Origin: a virus
Direction: 5' to 3' (one strand)
DNA: 30,006 nucleotides
Virus record (IMG/VR): IMGVR_UViG_3300032267_000660
Coordinates: 1 to 30,006 of that record
Shown here piece after piece: positions 26,561 to 30,006 of this stretch (position 1 is the first letter of the stretch; each line of letters begins with the position of its first letter). Below the pieces are notes generated by a model. It did not search any database. It worked only from the letters and a program-made list of their open reading frames with translations, and had not been told where the DNA came from. The position numbers were made by a program, and so were the translations under genes.

Positions 26561-26845
26561 TTAGATGAACAGAGGATGGTTTCCTCCACCATCAGAATAG
26601 TATCTCAATACATAATGGGATTTGAATTGACTATCGGTGATGGCAAGCCAGAGGTTAACCAGAGCCGCCTTGAATGGAGTGTAGCGACGAGCATGGCACT
26701 TATTGGATGCCCAACCCTTACCTGTCCAGTAACCATAACCACCAACCGAATCGCCAGTCCAGCCGCCGATACAGCGGAGTTGTGCGATTCCGATTCCTGT
26801 CATGGGTTCATATTTTCCGTAGGGAGTGAATGAGTTTGGTTTCAT
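26561..26845 (-). CDS. Small aromatic-rich hypothetical protein
   Basis: A 94-residue protein from the ATG at 26843-26845. It is rich in glycine, tyrosine and tryptophan: C-I-G-G-W-T-G-D-S-V-G-G-Y-G-Y-W-T-G-K-G-W. Then comes a helix with A-A-L-V-N-L-W-L-A-I-T. The composition is unlike that of its neighbours. No family is recognised. Confidence 0.7.
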   Translation of the reverse strand: MKPNSFTPYGKYEPMTGIGIAQLRCIGGWTGDSVGGYGYWTGKGWASNKCHARRYTPFKAALVNLWLAITDSQFKSHYVLRYYSDGGGNHPLFI

Positions 26846-26854
26846 TGGACTTTC

Positions 26855-26882
26855 AATCTAATTGATTTTGATTTTATTGCAA
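26855..26882 (-). promoter_or_regulatory. Leaderless-type cassette promoter
   Basis: TTGCAA (26877-26882), 16 bases, TAGATT (26855-26860), 9 bases to the ATG at 26845. The octamer near its -35 is closer and in the opposite orientation to those at other promoters. Confidence 0.72.
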
Positions 26883-26894
26883 GCATATATTTGC

Positions 26895-27045
26895 ATGTAA
26901 CACAAATACGAATACGCGAGGGTGGGCGTGTAACACAATACAACACATGCGGCAATGCAACACCATGTTAGAATGTAACACAATGCGTTATAAAAACAAA
27001 ATTCATATGCTACCCTGGTGTAACACAATACAACATAGAGTAATA
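26895..27045. repeat. Intergenic TGTAACAC repeat spacer 10
   Basis: Four octamer copies, all in the same orientation here, with fewer decamers and more unique sequence than in other spacers. No gene is seen. Confidence 0.85.
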
Positions 27046-27050
27046 GATAA

Positions 27051-27080
27051 CAAAAAACCCCCACTCTTTCGAGTGAGGGT
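27051..27080 (-). terminator. GAAA-loop cassette terminator of the DUF932 gene
   Basis: A 10-bp stem ACCCTCACTC with GAGTGGGGGT (one G-U) and a GAAA loop, followed by TTTTTTG. Same design as the others, with a different stem sequence. Confidence 0.92.
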
Positions 27081-27096
27081 CTTGTGATACCTCTCT

Positions 27097-28131
27097 TTAC
27101 TTTGCGAGAGCGAGAGCTTGCTTGCCAAGTTTCAGAGCATCCTTCCGACGATCATCGTTCGCCAGCATTGCCACAAAGGATTCCTTGTGGGTTGCGGCAC
27201 TTCCCATGACCGAGCGGTAAGTGCGGTCAGCAGCAGAGGTCTTGCCTTTGCCTGTTCCCTCACCAGAAGTCCAGTATTCAGTCGCGCCGTTCGCCAGATC
27301 ATACAGGGACTCTCCCTTGTTACCGATGCCACGGCTGAACAGGGTAGCGATGCCTTGGGCAGCATTCATGGCGCGAGTGGAGAGTTCCGCTTTGTCAGTC
27401 TCCAAGCAGAAGTAACCTGCTGCCATCGCAAGAGCATCATTGTGGTCGCACTTGTTGTTCTCCAGATACTCCATGACTTCCTTGAGGTTTGCGCGTCCTT
27501 TGAGGATAGCGTTGAAGAGTTCGGGAAGGTTCTTCATTGCCAAGTCAGCATTTTTGGTATGATAGACCGAGAAACCAACCTCGCCAGCAGCAGATCGGGA
27601 TGCCATCAGCGTGTTCATGCAGACGATTCGGATGAGGGAATCGTAAGCAGTCATCGCCAGAGTGCCATCGTGACCAGTGATGAAGTTGACATAAGCCTTG
27701 AAGTTGTCCTTGTTGATGATGAGGTCAGAATCACCAATGTCAACCGATACGAAGAACTTCTTCGCACCTTCCAGAGTGCCAGCAGTTGTGATCTTAACAT
27801 CCAATCCCGCAAAGGATTCCTTCATGCAGTTGATTACATCGCGGTTATTGATGACCTTGTAACCTGCTTTGGGAACATGGAGAGGGACAAACTGCTGACC
27901 CGCATCCAGATCGGGACGAGACTGGCGCATATCAGCCACAAGGATTTTGTGGTTGGGAAGCTCAATCGTCTGTCCTTCGACTTGACAGGTGACAGGAGAC
28001 TCGATGATCTCATGGGAGAGGGAGTCAAATTCCGTTTCGGTGATTTCCTCGCGGACTTGCGCCAGCCCATGCCATTCGGTTCCTTCGATGGAATAAACGA
28101 GGTCGATGTTTTCTTCAATCATGTGTGCCAT
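27097..28131 (-). CDS. DUF932 family phage protein
   Basis: From the ATG at 28129-28131 this is 344 residues, M-A-H-M-I-E-E, close to the usual length of this family. The start region E-G-T-E-W-H-G-L-A, the centre F-V-S-V-D-I-G-D-S-D, then G-H-D-G-T-L-A and S-L-I-R-I-V-C-M-N-T-L, and a helical C-terminus match the DUF932 / phage-plasmid-like family. Members are common in phages and plasmids; their biochemical role is not established, though a link to DNA metabolism or recombination has been suggested. An upstream in-frame ATG at 28203 would add 24 residues not typical of the family. It is the only large gene of region B. Confidence 0.85.
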   Translation of the reverse strand: MAHMIEENIDLVYSIEGTEWHGLAQVREEITETEFDSLSHEIIESPVTCQVEGQTIELPNHKILVADMRQSRPDLDAGQQFVPLHVPKAGYKVINNRDVINCMKESFAGLDVKITTAGTLEGAKKFFVSVDIGDSDLIINKDNFKAYVNFITGHDGTLAMTAYDSLIRIVCMNTLMASRSAAGEVGFSVYHTKNADLAMKNLPELFNAILKGRANLKEVMEYLENNKCDHNDALAMAAGYFCLETDKAELSTRAMNAAQGIATLFSRGIGNKGESLYDLANGATEYWTSGEGTGKGKTSAADRTYRSVMGSAATHKESFVAMLANDDRRKDALKLGKQALALAK

Positions 28132-28238
28132 AGTAGTAGTGCCAGTTTTATAGAGTAGGCATCTCTGTTCCTGCATTGCCGTTATGTGGGAGGCATTGCC
28201 CATGTATCAGTCGGAACATAGGAACCGCTGATGAATCC

Positions 28239-28266
28239 AATCTAAACAATCTTATTCTGATTGCAA
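28239..28266 (-). promoter_or_regulatory. Promoter of the DUF932 gene
   Basis: TTGCAA (28261-28266), 16 bases, TAGATT (28239-28244). The TGTAACACAA box is 20 bases upstream of the -35. About 107 bases lie between the -10 and the ATG at 28131, so this unit has a long leader, unlike the leaderless ones. Confidence 0.72.
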
Positions 28267-28286
28267 GAATTATTTTCTGTATTCTT

Positions 28287-28545
28287 TTGTGTTACATGGA
28301 AAGCAAAATTGTATTGTAATGTATTGTGTTACTTGGAATGGTATTGTAATATCTTGTGTTACATTCCGGGGTATTGTATTAGAATGTATTGTGTTACACC
28401 AGGTTGTATTGTAATGTATTGTAATACCGGGGGGGTATCCCCAATGTAACACAATACACTACAAATTATTGTGTTACATAAAATACATTACAATATATTG
28501 GAATAGATTCCAATATAATTGAAATACATTCCAATACAAAACAAT
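28287..28545. repeat. Intergenic TGTAACAC repeat spacer 11
   Basis: Six octamer copies, four of them in the same direction at nearly regular distances, separated by TGTATTGTAA decamers. Towards 28500 the pattern decays into related sequence with ATTCCAATA units. No gene is seen in 28204-28632. Confidence 0.9.
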
Positions 28546-28577
28546 CCAACCCGATACATTTTATTGTATCGGGTTGG
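28546..28577 (-). terminator. Terminator of the gene ending at 28633
   Basis: A 13-bp perfect stem CCAACCCGATACA with TGTATCGGGTTGG around a 6-base loop, followed on the minus strand by ATTGTTTTG. Unlike the others it lacks the GAAA loop and lies about 55 bases after the stop. Confidence 0.85.
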
Positions 28578-28632
28578 TTGCATGAAAACTTTCTTCTAAC
28601 TATATGAAAATATAAACATCAACTATTCTATT

Positions 28633-28884
28633 CTAATTCAAATACATTATCCAATCACCTCCTTCATATTGTTTGCTTTCCAATCCCATTATTTGTCTGG
28701 CGCAATCAATCAACATTTGACTTCTGTTGAATAAAGCATCGGAATAGTTTGTTTTAGGTGCAGAGAATATCCACGAACTCAAATCATCCACCCAAACAAG
28801 GAATTTCCATTCGTCTTCAATCTGAACCAATCTTCCAATTCGTTCTTTTGCGGTTTCTACTGCGAAGTTCTTTAGTTTGCTCAT
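28633..28884 (-). CDS. Small hypothetical protein
   Basis: An 83-residue protein starts at 28884 with M-S-K-L-K-N-F-A-V-E-T-A-K-E-R-I-G-R-L-V. It contains E-W-K-F-L-V-W-V-D-D-L-S-S-W-I and a helix with A-L-F-N-R-S-Q-M-L-I-D-C-A. The gene is more AT-rich than the other region B genes. No family is recognised. Confidence 0.72.
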   Translation of the reverse strand: MSKLKNFAVETAKERIGRLVQIEDEWKFLVWVDDLSSWIFSAPKTNYSDALFNRSQMLIDCARQIMGLESKQYEGGDWIMYLN

Positions 28885-28893
28885 AAGGTTTTC

Positions 28894-28922
28894 AATCTAT
28901 TTCAATACTTTTTCATTGTCAA
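28894..28922 (-). promoter_or_regulatory. Near-consensus leaderless-type promoter
   Basis: TTGACA (28917-28922), 17 bases, TAGATT (28894-28899), 9 bases to the ATG at 28884. It has a perfect -35 and no TGTAACACAA box upstream. Confidence 0.78.
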
Positions 28923-29016
28923 CATTTATTTTCAATGCGAGTATCTGTGGATACAAGTGTGTGGGAGTATAATGTGTGTGGTAATAAAACACGCTTTATT
29001 GTAACACGCTGTTGCA

Positions 29017-29172
29017 TTACAACACTTCCTCGGATTCAAAGTCATCTTCTGATGCTATTAGATGCCATCCCAATTCATTGAGTGCTTCTTGTTGGGCTTC
29101 CTGTAATGTTTCTGCTTCCACCATAAAGGGGTCTTCTGTATCCAGAGTGCAATATACCATGTATGTTTTCAT
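29017..29172 (-). CDS. Small hypothetical protein, 51 residues
   Basis: The ATG at 29170-29172 overlaps the TGA of the papain-like gene as ATGA, and the frame ends at TAA 29017-29019. The product begins M-K-T-Y-M-V-Y-C-T-L-D-T-E-D and continues with a helix E-T-L-Q-E-A-Q-Q-E-A-L-N-E-L-G-W. A short strand, helix and acidic end resemble small phage proteins of unknown role. It is probably translated by coupling to the gene before it. Confidence 0.68.
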   Translation of the reverse strand: MKTYMVYCTLDTEDPFMVEAETLQEAQQEALNELGWHLIASEDDFESEEVL

Positions 29173-29579
29173 AGTTTGTAGTATCCGTAGTATTCTAAAT
29201 CAGAACAATCATGGGTGTCAAGCAAAATTCCATCTCTAATACAGGTCATGTGTTCGGCAAGTAAAACCAAATAGTTTTTTCCTTTGAGTTTTCCCACCTC
29301 ACCCACCCTTGCCTTGAACTTCAATCCAAAATGATCTGCAATCTTTCTAATTGTTTTAGGATATACACCACCTCTTGCAGAGGAAACATCCTTCTTTTTC
29401 TTTCCAATTCCTTTTATCTTTATGGAATTTAATTCTAATTGAGATTTTTTGTTGACAAGTTCATATATTTCCAAATAGGATTTATTCAATCCAAGGGAAA
29501 ATGCTCTTGTTACACAATCTCCTTCTGCTGTTCCAGAGAAATACATGGATCGTCCTCCATCAGAGTATTGGAATTTCAT
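29169..29579 (-). CDS. Papain-like phage protein (GDCVTRAF type)
   Basis: A 136-residue protein begins M-K-F-Q-Y-S-D-G-G-R. It has G-D-C-V-T-R-A-F (Cys22), S-A-R-G-G-V-Y-P-K-T (about 67-76), and A-E-H-M-T-C-I-R-D-G-I-L-L-D-T-H-D (His110, Asp121). I recognise the family from many phages: Y-S-D-G-G-R, G-D-C-[V/A]-x-R-A and H-[L/M]-x-x-[V/I]-x-D-G. The Cys-His-Asp order fits a papain-like cysteine peptidase or transglutaminase fold. The substrate is unknown. It heads a two-gene unit. Confidence 0.78.
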   Translation of the reverse strand: MKFQYSDGGRSMYFSGTAEGDCVTRAFSLGLNKSYLEIYELVNKKSQLELNSIKIKGIGKKKKDVSSARGGVYPKTIRKIADHFGLKFKARVGEVGKLKGKNYLVLLAEHMTCIRDGILLDTHDCSDLEYYGYYKL

Positions 29580-29588
29580 AAGCGACGA

Positions 29589-29617
29589 ACTCTATTCGAT
29601 TCCCCCCAAGATGTCAA
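29589..29617 (-). promoter_or_regulatory. Near-consensus leaderless-type promoter
   Basis: TTGACA (29612-29617), 17 bases, TAGAGT (29589-29594), 9 bases to the ATG at 29579. Confidence 0.76.
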
Positions 29618-29647
29618 ATTCTTTTTTCTTCTTTTTTTGGTATTCCC

Positions 29648-30006
29648 AATGTAACACAATCCCCTGTGTTACATGATAATTGTATTACAATGTATTATAA
29701 TATACTCGGTATAAGCCGTGTAACACAATATATTACAATATATTACAATGTATTGTGTTGTATTGCAATATATTACAATATATTACAATGTAATTTGTTG
29801 CGTTTTATTGTAATACATTGTAATTTTTTGTAATTTTTTGTAATACAAATCGAGTGTAATAAAGTAAAATGAATTAAAATGTATTAAAATAAAGTAAAAT
29901 GTATTAAAATAAAGTAAAATGTATTAAAATGTAACACAATGTATTGTAATATAATCACAAACAACCCAACATGGTTGATTATATTGTAATGTAACACAAT
30001 ACAACA
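29648..30006. repeat. Intergenic TGTAACAC repeat spacer 12, continuing past the window
   Basis: About five octamer copies, an inverted pair at the left end (TGTAACACA and TGTGTTACA near 29649-29674), many TATTACAATA units, and seven consecutive decamers of the types AAAGTAAAAT and GTATTAAAAT at 29861-29930. No gene is seen. The repeat runs to the end of the window. Confidence 0.9.

Noticed and set aside
27118-28158. A 346-codon frame on the plus strand opposite the DUF932 gene
   Set aside because: It is the antisense shadow of a well-recognised family member and carries no recognisable domain, promoter or terminator of its own.
28270-28452. Tandem repeats coding for C-N-T/V-L-C-Y-type peptides
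   Set aside because: These frames are products of the decamer repeats in several frames and strands, with no start signals.
19500-30006. A CRISPR array
   Set aside because: Repeats are 8-10 bases, occur in both orientations and irregular order, and are broken up by genes; there are no constant-length repeats with unique spacers and no cas genes.

Overview
The window looks like part of the genome of a large tailed bacteriophage, probably T4-like or jumbo-like, with an unknown host that uses ordinary TTGACA-type promoters. Nearly every gene is on the minus strand. Phage features are three tRNA genes, a tmRNA, free-standing GIY-YIG and HNH endonucleases, an Rnl5-type RNA ligase, a predicted u-spanin, TATAAATA-type late promoters, many small overlapping ORFs, and families mostly known from phages (gp88-like, DUF932, DUF5661, papain-like and kinase-like proteins). 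I see no integrase, transposase or CRISPR array.

Region A (1-18.6 kb) is strongly AT-rich. It holds tightly packed genes, often joined by ATGA or TAATG overlaps and without recognisable Shine-Dalgarno sites. At least nine otherwise unrelated proteins share one N-terminal peptide, M-[K/R]-x-K-D-Q-x-x-L-L-E-x-x-Y. Two others begin with S-F-K-[Q/E]-Y-[I/F], and three carry a related S-F-x-x-[Y/F] motif shortly before a small basic C-terminal module. These resemble the capsid-targeting leaders of T4 internal proteins. I infer a set of proteins packaged into the head: an ADP-ribosyltransferase-like protein, a degenerate kinase, a gp88-like protein, a DUF5591-like protein, a leucine-rich-repeat protein and several unknowns. 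An RNA block (2.4-4.75 kb) runs, in transcription order, from a TTGACA/TATAGT promoter through about 0.7 kb of structured non-coding sequence to a tmRNA with a 35-residue tag, a GIY-YIG endonuclease, tRNA-Tyr, tRNA-Thr, tRNA-Glu, a hairpin terminator and an HNH endonuclease.

The junction (18.6-19.05 kb) holds a 32-bp tandem repeat, a GC-rich hairpin and a cluster of palindromes related to GGCAAnnnTTGCC. Base composition changes sharply here.

Region B (19.05-30 kb) has higher GC in its genes and consists of about a dozen small transcription units. Most have their own sigma70-like promoter and a GAAA-loop terminator. The gaps are filled with a decamer-based repeat family in which TGTAACAC or its complement occurs about 65 times (hand count). 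One copy lies 19-20 bp before the -35 box of most promoters. In nine units the -10 hexamer ends exactly 9 nt before the ATG, which predicts nearly leaderless mRNAs. I read this as an early-gene region of insulated leaderless cassettes under common control, and region A as mainly late. Most region B proteins are small and unknown; the recognisable ones are a ribbon-helix-helix protein, a gp88-like protein, a DUF932 protein, a papain-like protein and possibly a methyltransferase-like protein.
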